A stretch of DNA of 45,082 nucleotides from Emmonsiellopsis sp. PD_33 (taxonomy: Eukaryota; Ascomycota; Eurotiomycetes; Onygenales; Ajellomycetaceae): assembly GCA_032988165.1 (NCBI GenBank), contig JANTQF010000291.1:1-45082 (forward strand). The letters are read 5' to 3'. Of the stretch, positions 33,046 to 43,767 are shown one piece after another (position 1 is the stretch's first letter; each line of letters begins with the position of its first letter). The notes beneath the pieces were generated by a model. The model worked only from the letters and a program-made list of their open reading frames with translations. It was not told the DNA's origin and ran no database searches. Both the position numbers and the translations under genes were made by a program.

Positions 33046-33604
33046 GGTGGATATTGATACAGGTGTGGGGGTTATGGCATTGAATGTGTCGGGGAGCTGT
33101 ATGGGGCTATCCAGGGGGTATTCAGGGGGCTATAAAAGGGATTTATAGCAGGAATTGACCAAGAGCAGCGGGCTTAAGTTATTGTACACGTTCATGGATC
33201 AATTTGCGCTCTGGCGGTTAATTTATTCAAGCTCTGGCAGAGTGGTTTTAGAGACCAATGATGGAAAATCAGAAAAGGGGTTGACAAAAAATATATAGCA
33301 GAGAAACAGCGCAAGTTAATAACGAAATGAAAACAAGGAAATATGCAAGCGGTTATAATCATTAAAACGGATCCCGGATTGAAGTATTTGGAGCTGGGAT
33401 GAGGTTGATGGCGGCCGGAAAATAGAATATTCCGCTCCGAGGAATCAACAGCTACAGTAACTAGTATTCGTTTGACTTCAAGTTGTGAAGTGAATTCCTC
33501 GTTCCAGCGAGCCAGAGAGCCAGAGAGCAGAGTGTTCAAAGACGGAAGTGCATTGTATGTCTACGGCAGACGAAATCCAATACACCGGCAGTAGTCGATA
33601 ATCT

Positions 33605-33992
33605 TCAGCCGTTGTTCACAGGCTGGCATGAATGCAAGACAAGCGGGTATTTCCCTCCGCCTGTGATATCGACAACTTGTGGGGGGTTATGGAAAAACGG
33701 CGGGACATCCCTTAATAGATCGAGGAAAGCATCCATATGGGGCAACCAGAAGGTCCTGTCCGTCCAAGGCGTTGAGCCTCCAGCACTCCAGGCCTCATAA
33801 CTGAGCTGCAGGCACATGTTGATTTGTGGTTGCGAGGGACATATTCCGTCATCATATTTCCACTACCCGAAATTCTCATCGCTTTGGGAGTTGTATTCTT
33901 GTCCAGCATCCGTTCTATCTCCAGAAACCAGTGTTGGATCGCAGTCATCCATAGTCCAAAGTCGTTGCCCAAATTCCACGCTCTTGTGGTGT
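33605..33992 (-). pseudogene. Doubtful spliced gene remnant, no family recognised
   Basis: Two minus-strand segments, 33992-33867 and 33800-33605, can be joined across a 66-bp GT..AG interval (33801-33866). They read continuously as coding-like sequence (LWTMDDCDPTLVSGD, then TPWTDRTFWLPHMDAFLDLL, ending at a stop at 33605-33607). A second frame across 33830-33970 is also open, so this may be frame-shifted or chance. No credible first exon with an ATG was found upstream; the sequence before 33992 has stops. It may be a partial or decayed gene. Confidence 0.25.
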
Positions 33993-34507
33993 CTGTGGAT
34001 GCACGATTAGTCCTTTCGAATAAGGGCTAAACCGTAGCTGCTCGACGTGCACTTTGCGCAGAATGGAGATGGTGGCTGAGACTCCTGGAGGTTTGACTAT
34101 CCTCATAAGGTGCAAGGGCCGCGATATCGCGCCGCGCCGCGCCATGAATATCGTTACAGTTAAACCATTCAATGGCATAAGGATTACATTCAACAATCCA
34201 TCATAGTAGTTAATAGGTTGTATAAAATATTTTACAATAGATGCCCAGGTATATATATAAAAAAGTATGCCCATTTTCACCAATGCCAAAACGTTCCAAA
34301 CGCGGACCTATCCCACGCCTCGCTGCCTCTAGCTCCGATCCGTAAGTAACCCACGCGCATCGTTGTTTTCACGTCAAAGGGGGGAGATACAAAAAAATAC
34401 AAAGAGAAATCTAAGAAAAAGGGGAGAGATGGTAAAAAATTGCCGGGGGAGTTCCGCTCGAGGGGGTTATAAGATTGAGCGAAAACTAGAGATTTAATAA
34501 GCTGGTA
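33993..34507. other. Short intergenic stretch downstream of the second Zn2Cys6 gene
   Basis: It contains a 12-bp palindrome CGCGATATCGCG at 34120-34131, run into three tandem GCGCC-like units to about 34143. No gene supported. Confidence 0.4.
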
Positions 34508-37065
34508 TCACTGGAAATTCATCGGGTTATGTGGAGCATATCCACTGTATGTTGACCCGGTCGTAGTATTTGGGTCGTGGTATTTGAGGAATTCCTCGTC
34601 CGTTCCATACAAGGCCAGATCTTCCTGCCGAATATTGGGGTCCCCGCTAAATCCCGCCCAGAGGTTACTATCGCTCCAGGTGAGGTAGTCCCACATTGTT
34701 TGACCGGAGTCTTCCATGAAAGGCGGTACCGTTCCAATATTTTGAACAGGGATTTGCTCCATGCCGGTCGGATGTAGATGTGGCGTCTCCTGGCTGCTGG
34801 TGGTGGTGGTGGTGGTGGTGGCGGAGGACCTTAGAGGTGGCACCCGAGGCATCGACTGAGCGTTGCTGGTATCGGTGCGAGAACGGTTGGCGGCCTCAAA
34901 TATGCGAGACACAACTTCCAATGTACGCTTGGCCGTCGGGCTCCAGTATTGCATACGGGCCAGCGCAATCATCGAAATTTCCACCTGGGCACGGCAGGAG
35001 TCGATCGTGGCAGTGGAATCGGTGGCGGTATTGTCGGCAATAAAAAGGCCTAGCAACGGGACCAAGGTAGCTTGAAAGATGAACCACACTGCATTCCATC
35101 CCGACATCTGGTTTAGACGGGTGGCAGATGACATATCGCGTATTGTTTCATTGGCGACCATCCTACATTTCTCAATTGCGGCTCTTTCTTCTGCCCTGAG
35201 TGCAACGTATGGAATCCGGCGCATTGCGTAGCTGAGGAGCACTGGCCGATGGAGGAGAATACGTTGGCTCTGATATCGCCACCTCATGATGGTTCGCGTG
35301 GTAGAAACCGTATCTGGACAAGGCTCATGTGTCTTCAGGAGCGGCGGAAGATTATTGTACCACTCAACTAGCTGGCTATCGAGGTTGGTCATCTCAGGGT
35401 AATTCACAAGAGGCGAAGCCGCAAGGGCATCTCCTACTTGGGTCGCAATCTTGCAAAAGCGACTGTTTTCCGCAAGTGGTAGAATGCCCAAAGCGTTTTC
35501 CTAGGTTTCATACCATGTTAGCAGACTGACACATCTATCGTCCACGGGTTGGGACATACCCTATCACCCATATATTGCGGGAGTTTTGCGGTGATACCAT
35601 GACCCCAGCGCCCAACACTTGGTCTTCCAAGCGTCATATAAGCCCATGTGTCTAGACAGAAAAGCGACCACCAGACCCTCCGGCGTAAGTCGACTGATAG
35701 GGTTTGGCTATGTTTCTTCATTGCAACGCTGTTTCCCACAAATTCTCTGTGGAGACCTAGAGTCGTAGCCATCCGCAGCGCCACGGCCATCAGTGAATTC
35801 GCCAAATTGGGCTGGCTGACATAATGTAAATAGAAGCCGCCCATGAGAGCTAGTGTCTGGACAGTTTCAAGATGTGCGCTTTCAAGGGAATCCAACGTTG
35901 TGTACTGCCTTGAGCGCTGATAGTAATCGTAATGGGACGTGTCATCAGCAGTGTAGGCGGCGATACTACCCAGTGCGAAAACCATATTCAATAAACCCAT
36001 CCATCGTGGGTCCGATCGTTTTCCATTCATAAACGTATCCCGAAAAGAAGTTTCGTCTATCAGAGGGATAAATGCATGAAAATAGGCAAAATATGCATTG
36101 ATAAGTTGCACGCTATTCGACTGCATTTGCATTTGATTAGAGGGTAATGTGGACTGTCGGTTGACCTGTGAAGACCAGGGACGGCCGTCTGAGGAGAAAG
36201 AATAATCTCGTTTGTCGCGAGTTGGGCGGTCAGGAGTTCGCGAGACATAATCTACTGAATCAGGATCAATCCACATGATGACCCGCATCACGGCCATGAC
36301 GGAGGAGATGCCCAAATATGAAGATGGCTGTTTTGGTGACAAGGACAAGGCATTGACATCGTCCGAGACACCGGCGAGAATATCGGGGCTACCGGATTCC
36401 CGGCTATCTCCTGATTCTTCAGGCATCGTTTGGAGAGATTCAAGGTTTTCATCCTCTGGAGAAAGCGGCGACAGGTTTGTTTCAACGGGGGGTGAGATTG
36501 CGGGAGAGGGGGGCCTCTTAGCATTGGATTCTGAGATGAGCTCCAAGAGATTTTCACGGGAAAGATTCACAAGCGATTCGACCGCAACAGACGGAAAGAG
36601 TTTCTCAAGAACGGAACGGTATTCATCCAGGGTACTTGAAAGCTTTTCAACATGTCTGTATATTACATATTGTCAGCCGGAAACCATAGGGTTTCTAAAT
36701 GGGGAATAAATAAATGGCAGAAACCAGGAATAGCGAACAAAGACGGGCCAGCAAAAGACATCCATGGATCCATTACTCTTTAAGTATCAAATGGGAACAA
36801 ACGAGCCATGGGGGTGAGATAAAACATATAAAGGGTACCTTCTGGAGGGCCTGGGGTCTGAATAGTGGCAGAGGTCTGCTTTCTTGTACCATTGGCAAGC
36901 CTCGCAGGGCTGCTCGCCATCACAGCGAATTTTGCGACGTCTACACTGCTCGCAGGCTCTCAAGGTCGATGCCCTTTTGCCCGTGGTTTGGCCCTCGCGG
37001 CTCCGGCTACCGGCGTCGTTTGGGCGAGCATTGGGATTTTCGAACCCTTCAAATGTATGGAACAT
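34508..37065 (-). CDS. Zn2Cys6 transcription factor (second)
   Basis: Three minus-strand exons (37065-36839, 36655-35560, 35500-34508) give 771 residues. The zinc cluster is C38-X2-C41-X6-C48-X5-C54-X2-C57-X8-C66 within RACEQCRRRKIRCDGEQPC, and a short helical linker follows (HVEKLSSTLDEYRSVLEKLF). The fungal-specific transcription factor domain is at about 265-470, with YFAYFHAFIPLIDETSF, MATTLGLHREF and RRRVWWSLFCLDTWAYMTLGRPS. A Thr run near the C-terminus is coded by a trinucleotide repeat, and the tail is rich in Asp, Ser and Tyr, as in activation domains. The first intron is long (183 bp). ATG 37065 is the first in-frame ATG upstream of the cluster. Target genes unknown. Confidence 0.92.
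34798..34821 (-). repeat. Trinucleotide repeat coding a threonine run
   Basis: TGG/GGT tandem units on the plus strand, giving a run of seven Thr residues in the second Zn2Cys6 protein. Length polymorphism is likely between strains. Confidence 0.8.
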
Positions 37066-39306
37066 TGAGATAGGATGGCTGGGGCGATGAAGAAGGGACA
37101 GCAGGCCTATGCGAAACACAACGTATAGAATAGCTGCAAAGGGAGTATCTCAGACTCCTTGTTGTCGTCGGTGGAAGAAGGCCTGTCCTATCCCTGGCCC
37201 AGGATGGGATGAGTGGGTTCACCCAATAGCCGGGGCGCATCCCCGAGGCGATCAAGAAGGACGGCGATGGAGAAAAGAGAAAAGCAGAGCCTCGACAAGA
37301 ATGAGGGGAAAGGGGCTGAGGAATATCTGGGGAGAGGATGCGGGATGGAAGAGGTTGGCAAAAGACATCGACGGTTTGCGGCGGGGAAGCAATCCTCGCT
37401 AAAATAGTCAACCATCACCACATTCAACCACCATCATCCACCTCACCACACCACTTCGTACTTTACTGGCACTCAGCCTTAGCAGCCAGTGCGAGTTAGT
37501 TACCCCAGAGCCGTCGATCAAGCGGCCAGAATGCGTTAACTCTGCTGGCTGTTTTGAAACCCGGCTGGTCTCTCCCCACCACCATGCACCGCTGCCGCTA
37601 CCGTGCGACCAACTCCCAGAAGCGGGTCAAGAAGAGGGCAAGCCCCCGGTATCTTGGGCGCCGGCATGAGGGAGAGCCCAGTCTGTAACATCAAACCACG
37701 AGGATCGGAGTCTCGATCCCAGAACAGCCCGTTATGAACATTGCCCTGCAATACCAACTCCCCCTCCTCCGTTCGCTGAAATTGCGCCGCTTTCTACTGA
37801 AGACTATTATGCTAGTAGTATCTATCCGGGGTTATGGGTGAAAACTACCTGGAAACCCATATTTCCTTGCGGGTGACAGCAGAATACTCACGGTATTTTA
37901 CGGCCATTCTCATCCCATATAATAACTACGGGCATTATTCAGAATCGTTTGGCGTGCGCATCCGCCCGTAACAGAAATAGTTACACCCAAATAATCTCCC
38001 AGGTTGGACGCGTTGGGTGTCTCTGACCAAGTCGCGGGATGGTCAATCCCCTGGCTGCATTGAAGCCGAGCCTTTCCCCGCAAATTTTAAAATAAAAAAG
38101 CTCGACGGTGCTGAACTCCGCGTCGAAAAAGGAATGGACCAGCGCTAAATATTCTAGTTGCTTCAAATAGCGGAATGTCCACGGAATATTCTAGCGGCTT
38201 GGCCTGCTTCGATTTCGAAGGGAATTATCAGGGGCTCGAATCAAGAAGCGACACGACGAATCTCAAGCCCAGTGGACCCCTGAATTTCCGTCCGATTGGG
38301 ATGCAACCCCCTCCCGCCTCCCTATCCGCGATGACTTGCCCAGTAAATAGCTAACTAATAACTAACAAAGCAATTAGATTGCCATCCCGTTTTCTACGGC
38401 TCTTCTAGATTTTTCCATGAAAGGCTAGTGGAATGTTCAAATTCCATGCTGCCATCGCCCAACGTATCAGGTCAGAAACCCCTGGAAATCAGTCAATATA
38501 TTGCTTGGGTTTGGCCAGTCGTATCGTCAACGTAAATGCACGATAGCATTTTGCCGATCTGGGCAAGTCTTCTTGTCATAATCAATGCCATATCTAGTAC
38601 TAGTTACTAGATATTCTATCTGCGGCGTTTTGAGAAATTTGTGCAGTTCCCGTTCCGTATACCCCGCGCGGCCCCTCTACTACCCGCCTCCATTGCCCCA
38701 CAATCCCGCAGCAAGCATACCAATGTATGAGACCGAGATCCCGTCCGGCTAATTGGTTTGGGGGGATTAGAAGTTTCTCCACCTCCACTCTACTCCATGC
38801 TGGGATGATTTGAGCAAAGCATAGCAAAACGAAACAAATCGTGAAAGTGTATGAAATCATGCAGCCAACAATAATACCTGTTCTCACTCCCCATGAAATC
38901 GATCAGGCTGCTGCAACTTAAAAGACATCACGCTGATTTTATAATACCTCATAACTCGACCGATGTCTGGTTCGCCGAACAATCTGGGCAAGAGCTCTTC
39001 TGGTTATGGTTCACGAGATAGTGTTTCGGTTGCCCAAAGTTCATGATGAATTTTAGTTCATCAGCTTGTCTGGAACGCATCTATTCATTTGGGTGGCCCG
39101 TTTCTACGTCCATATATTGATCATGGTTCTCAGCTCAACCCCTTCTGAAATCCAATTTTGCAAGAATGCAGATTAGATTGCCTATCAATTATTCTAAATA
39201 TACATCTCGGTCTAAACAAGTATAAGTTGAGTATGAAGACTCTCCCCGCCTATTCCAACACTTGTCAGCTTTTGCTCATCAATCCTCCCAGCATCCTGAT
39301 CCCTCG
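37066..39306. other. Intergenic interval between regulator and accessory cluster
   Basis: About 2.2 kb. The first part is probably the promoter and leader of the Zn2Cys6 gene. A minus-strand frame at 37536-37757 is open but has no recognised motif. From about 38.3 kb the DNA becomes more AT-rich with no genes, repeats or RNA genes that I can recognise. Confidence 0.45.
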
Positions 39307-39945
39307 ATGGCCACTCCTATTGCCCCGGCGCTTCCAACCCTCCCCCCGCTTCCGCCGGCTGGCCCTGGAATTACTGTTGCTGGCCACCACAACCTGGGCG
39401 CAGTATGTCTCGCAGCCTTTAACACTATTCATGCCTCACACGCATATTTCGATAGGATCCGGAAAATAGTCGGAGGGGGGTGGGAAGGCTGGTTGCAAGT
39501 TGAGTTAGCCGCACTCATTCCCATCAACGCCCAATTGCCGCAAGCCGCCGGGCAGCAAGTCGATGCTCTACGCGAGCAGCCAATATATAAGGGAGCCGAG
39601 ATGGTGGACCTCTGGGTTGAGGACAAACGCCTGGGTACGAATGCCGGCATCGAGCTCAAGTGCAAACAGCTCGATATGGACGAGGATTCATTCATAACCG
39701 AATTTACTCGCGACTTTGGAGATAAAGTCCACGATGGACCATCCGGAGGCCCAAAGCCTAATCTGCGGGGGGGGAAAACGATCCTATGGGGGATTGGATT
39801 CTTAGACAACCCCAACACGGCCAAGCGGATCATAGGGCAGCTAGCTGGAATGCATCAGGAACATGTCGCCCTGGGCTATTGCCAAGCAGGACCCCCGGGA
39901 ACTCCGCCCCTGTACATGGTTTGGTACTGTCAGTGGTACGCATGA
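39307..39945 (+). CDS. Small protein with PD-(D/E)XK nuclease-like residue pattern
   Basis: A single exon encodes 212 residues; ATG 39307 is the first ATG in frame. The N-terminus is Pro-rich (PALPTLPPLPPAGPG, 7-21). The core shows WLQVELAALI with E66, then VDLWV with D101, then GIELKCKQ with E116-X-K118 and Q121. The spacing and hydrophobic flanks match the E..D..ExK active site of PD-(D/E)XK nucleases. A KTILWGIGF strand and a Tyr/Trp-rich end (YMVWYCQWYA) follow. No named family was recognised and nuclease activity is inference. Its 3' end faces the MACPF-galectin gene, 495 bp away. Confidence 0.6.
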   Translation: MATPIAPALPTLPPLPPAGPGITVAGHHNLGAVCLAAFNTIHASHAYFDRIRKIVGGGWEGWLQVELAALIPINAQLPQAAGQQVDALREQPIYKGAEMVDLWVEDKRLGTNAGIELKCKQLDMDEDSFITEFTRDFGDKVHDGPSGGPKPNLRGGKTILWGIGFLDNPNTAKRIIGQLAGMHQEHVALGYCQAGPPGTPPLYMVWYCQWYA

Positions 39946-40440
39946 GCAGGTGGCACATTGCACCCGGCATCCCCTCGGTTCAGGATGGGTATTGGTCTTT
40001 CTATCGTTCATTTGCTAGTTCCTTCGAACTAATCGCCGCCGGTTGGGTATCAAAAGTGATTCGTTCTTCTTGCCCTACGATGGATGGCAAACAATATTAA
40101 AAAGACTGGCGTTCGCCAAAACGCAGCTACGGTTCAATAACCCGCTCAAAAGGGCTCTCTCTAAGCAACTTTGCCCGTATTGTTAGTGGAAGCGCGGTTC
40201 ATAACGGGGAGCGGTGGACAATAATACGTCGCCTGAATAGTTCCGAGGAGACGGTAAAAAATCTGAAATACTTTTATTCTCCGAAATACAATTTAAGAAT
40301 TGTAAAAATATCATAAAACCGTTTTCATGGGCAATTCGACTTTTAAGCGACGGTACAAGAGCTTTTTGGCCGTACTTGTGAACGACAAAGGCAATGGCTA
40401 CTCCTTTGTAACTAGTATTCCCACTTCAGATCGAAGGGAC

Positions 40441-43139
40441 CTAGTCCCTTACCGCATCCATGGATGGGTACACCTTGACCTGCAAGGGGTCCGAAAACAT
40501 GGAACCCACCGCGGGGGTATCTAGAATGTATGAAACCGATCTTACCTTCCTATTGCTATCTCTCTTCGCGAACGAATGGACCTGGGTGTTGTCAATGAAA
40601 ACTCCATAACATCCACCCTGATCCTGCACAAAGATTGTATGTGGAGCCTGTGTAAAGCGGTTTTGCAGGGGTATACTTTCTTCTGCGCCCCAACTGCCGC
40701 CCGAACAAGTGTTGAAGATAATCCGCCCATCCGCCCGGCGGAAAGATATGTGCAATAGCGTGTCCCCCCAAGTTGATTCAGCGCAGAAAGAGAGATTAGT
40801 GTGGTCGCTAGGCAAGAGGGATTTCACAGGTACTGATGAGACGAAGCCGGGTTTAGGCGCGGTGGTGTTCACGTATGTTGAAGATATGACGATCACATTG
40901 TTTTGTTCGAGATCTCTAGCAAGCGGTATGCACTGGCCAATTCTGAGTGGCGGTAGCAAATCAACCTTGAGCTCCGGGTGGGAATCCAGAATTCCCTGAA
41001 ACTTGGCAGGGATGTCCTGGTATCCGGGAATTTGCCCAATGAAATCGACCAACGGTTTTACTTGATCTTGCTACACAATAACAGCCATTAGATTCCGTTT
41101 TGCAGGGACCATGGGAGAGATCCAACATACCTTCACAACCCGCCAATTATAAAAGGAGGAAACGGTAGGACACCACATAGCGGGACTATATATGACAAAT
41201 TTTCATTGGAGGCAATAGTGATGGAATTTTTCAAGGATACTGACTTATTAGAGAGCAAAGTGTCCCCTCCCTGGCCCTCCCAGGCAATTGATACGTTCAA
41301 GTCGGCAGCTTTATCCAATGATTTCGTCGCCCCCCCTTGCTCATAGCTAGCACTTGCAGAACCTGTTGCAAAGGGAGACGAAAAGGACGCGCTTGCAGCC
41401 GCTTTGAAGGCGGAGGTTCTATCTGCCTCGCTGGCCGTTCCACTTGACTCCTTCGAATGAGTACAGAACAAGCGCCCACCCAGTTGAATCCGGGTGGCGT
41501 AGAATGTGCCTGTGGCATATTCAATGGTCAATTCTGCTGAGGTTTTCGATAGTGAGATCCAGGAGAGTTCCTACCATATTTTGTAACAAATGCGTCAATT
41601 GACTGGGGATCAGTGACATTATCCAGGTCATTCTTGCAATTATCAGTGAGATCGAGCGATCCGCTATCCAGCAATACGCTAACTCGTGGAAACTAATACT
41701 CCTTCAGTAGTTGGCTGAGACAGGGAGTATGGACACTCACGTTGTAAGTCATGATCAATTTATCCTTCTCGTCGGTTTTATCGGTGGCGCTTGCTTGGGA
41801 GTTTGAGATCTTCAGCCCCGCCTGTGCCGCCACGGTGCAGCCAAAAGCGCCACCGCCCCTATTTCAAATGTAAGCGCCATATGTCTGAAGTAATAAAAAG
41901 AGAATCTTACACAGAAGCCTGGACATCGGTTGCAGAAAATGAACTTGTAGCTAGGGATGACTGCAAAGAAGTGCTCGTTTCAATAGATTTCACATATGAG
42001 TCATCGTCTAGCTGGAAATAAGGAATCCTATAGCTTTGCTGGTCGGTGCTAGCCATACCAGTTGCTGGATCAATGGCCCCAAACTCATAAGGCTCAAAGG
42101 TCCGCGGTTTGAGAGCGAACGCTGGGTGAATATGTTAGCTACCAGCATGATATTTCTCATGGCTTATTCCACGAACCAGGGTATTCGACTCGTTCAATAG
42201 CTGTAACAGCTGTTTGTGTTGTATCGTTGTCCTGCACCTCGGTAGTTGTCAATCTATGACCACAGAGCAGGGCGCTGTCTCTCATCACAACACCCCACTG
42301 CTGTTCCGTCATATCTGCTGGATGGCTGCAAGATGAGGGCGAATTAGAACTCTAGCAAATCCAGCGCGCGATGGTGACGCCTACATGGAGTCAGCCGAGC
42401 CAGAAACAGCCATATAAGTGTTCATGTCGAAAGACGATTGAATAGTCGGGGCTTGGGTTGTTAGAATTGGGGCATTTGGTTGCTGAGATCATCCCTGTTA
42501 GTTGCAACCAGGTCAAACAAAAAGGGGTATTCTATAGATTTACCGTGGTATCCAAGTTTAGCCCCCTATCAAAGTTTGTCTTCAGGGAATTTTTGAAATT
42601 TTCGTCCATAGCGCTGGCGATCTTCGTTGTCTTTAAGTAGATCGTCGAAGCCGCAGAGACTGTAGGAACCTCTTCGGCCGTCTTCTGGTCTGACTAATGT
42701 GTCAATTAGCTATTAATTCCATCTTCAGAGGCATCAGAACATACACTGCTAATCGCTAAATAATCACCAAGGGTGATAGTATCTTTCACCTCCGAGCCAC
42801 CCTTAGTACAGAAAGGTGCAGTCTGCCTAATAAAGAGCATCAACCAGTAGACCTTTGTAGACATTTCAAGACATATCCTTACATGCTTTTCAATGTTCTC
42901 TGGTCCTTCACCATAGTTCTGAGTTCTGCAAGGGTGATTGTTTTTGGATCTGGAGTGGCCGGCATTTTCTCGACAAATAGCGGTTTGGGGGTTTCTGACG
43001 TTGTTCCATCGGGACTGGTCTCGCATTGATAGAATTGTAGAAAAGTGCCCTCAGGTGGCTGGGGCTCTACCCCCGCAGCCTCTCCTACCCCAGCATCAGC
43101 TGCGTCAGCCGTATCCTGAGTTGGGTTCTCCGTAGACAT
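40441..43139 (-). CDS. MACPF (perforin-like) protein with C-terminal galectin-like domain
   Basis: Eleven minus-strand exons (43139-42883, 42826-42745, 42693-42544, 42482-42385, 42325-42177, 42121-41911, 41858-41741, 41692-41575, 41509-41245, 41185-41131, 41070-40441) join in frame to 710 residues. Residues 1-90 are acidic and then beta-rich. About 100-495 resembles MACPF: HPADMTEQQW, a Gly-rich GGGAFGC segment, and the signature region KYG-TFYATRIQLGGRL (about 393-409). The usual His after YGT is absent. CPTVSSFYNWRVV closes the domain. The last exon has a galectin-like pattern: H608, R612, N621, W628 and E631 in LHISFRR, IIFN and GSWGAEES. Two usual sugar-binding positions appear changed (Asn to Ser in HxNPR; Arg after WGxE to Ser). 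No signal peptide seen. It may be a pore-forming effector or defence protein; role unproven. Confidence 0.8.
40480..40545 (-). other. Candidate exitron in the galectin-like domain
   Basis: Inside the last exon, GTAAGA at 40545-40540 and a pyrimidine-rich CCCCTTGCAG ending at 40480 bound 66 bp. The length is a multiple of three and there is no stop. Splicing would delete 22 residues and keep the frame. The retained form fits the last galectin beta strands (VRSVSYILDT), so retention is likely the full-function form. Confidence 0.45.
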
Positions 43140-43767
43140 TGTCACGGAAAATGTAAATCAAAGATCGGACGCCCGTCAATCGATATAGTGTGCTGTGTAA
43201 TGCTGGAGGAATGCCCAGGTATAAATGAGATGGATTGGTCAGCAAGCGTTGGAAATCACCCAGACACCCAAGATGAATATATAGGCAGCATGAAGCCATG
43301 GTAAAACTCCATGAGCATGTCTCGACTCTTGTGTCATCATATCCAACATAAGAGATACCTAACGAAGTATTGGAAGAAGTAGGTTGCTTCATAAACTTTC
43401 GAGGTACCAGGATATTTGAAAGTATGGGTCCGGGACTTAATAAATTCTGAGATCTAACTGCGGGCTGTTGGTGATATTCTTCGTCGGCTAGGGCTTTTGG
43501 AATCTTCCGTTATCAAATTATTTTACATCAAAAAGGCACGTTGTAGCCTCCCAGTTGTGCGAGCTGCATCAGTTATTCGTCATTGTGATACTAAACCATG
43601 GTACAATTTTCGGCCATCTAGAGGCGTTTAAATCCACTCAGCAATCACGTTCTAGGAAAACGCTAAATGCTCTCTGGTTAGGATAAAACCCATGTTAGCC
43701 TCGTCGATTTCATTTCTATTCATCAATCATGTTTAGCTCTAGGGAGGCGAAATGCAATAACACACCA
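43140..43767. other. Promoter side of the MACPF-galectin gene
   Basis: About 630 bp between the MACPF-galectin start and the stop of the F-box gene on the same strand. No gene, clear TATA box or repeat recognised. Confidence 0.4.

Noticed and set aside
34120..34143. CGCGATATCGCG palindrome and GCGCC tandem units
   Set aside because: Short GC-rich simple sequence; no gene or site nearby to give it meaning.
37536..37757. Minus-strand open frame upstream of the second Zn2Cys6 gene
   Set aside because: Coding-like in places but with no motif, no splice partner and no match I recognise; left as intergenic.
39158..39469. Open frame overlapping the start of the nuclease-like gene
   Set aside because: It overlaps the 39307-39945 gene in another frame and shows no motif; the latter has the ordered E..D..ExK pattern.
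40522..40545. A 24-bp GTAAG..CTAG interval as an intron in the last MACPF-galectin exon
   Set aside because: Too short for a fungal intron; the 66-bp interval from the same donor is the only realistic alternative.
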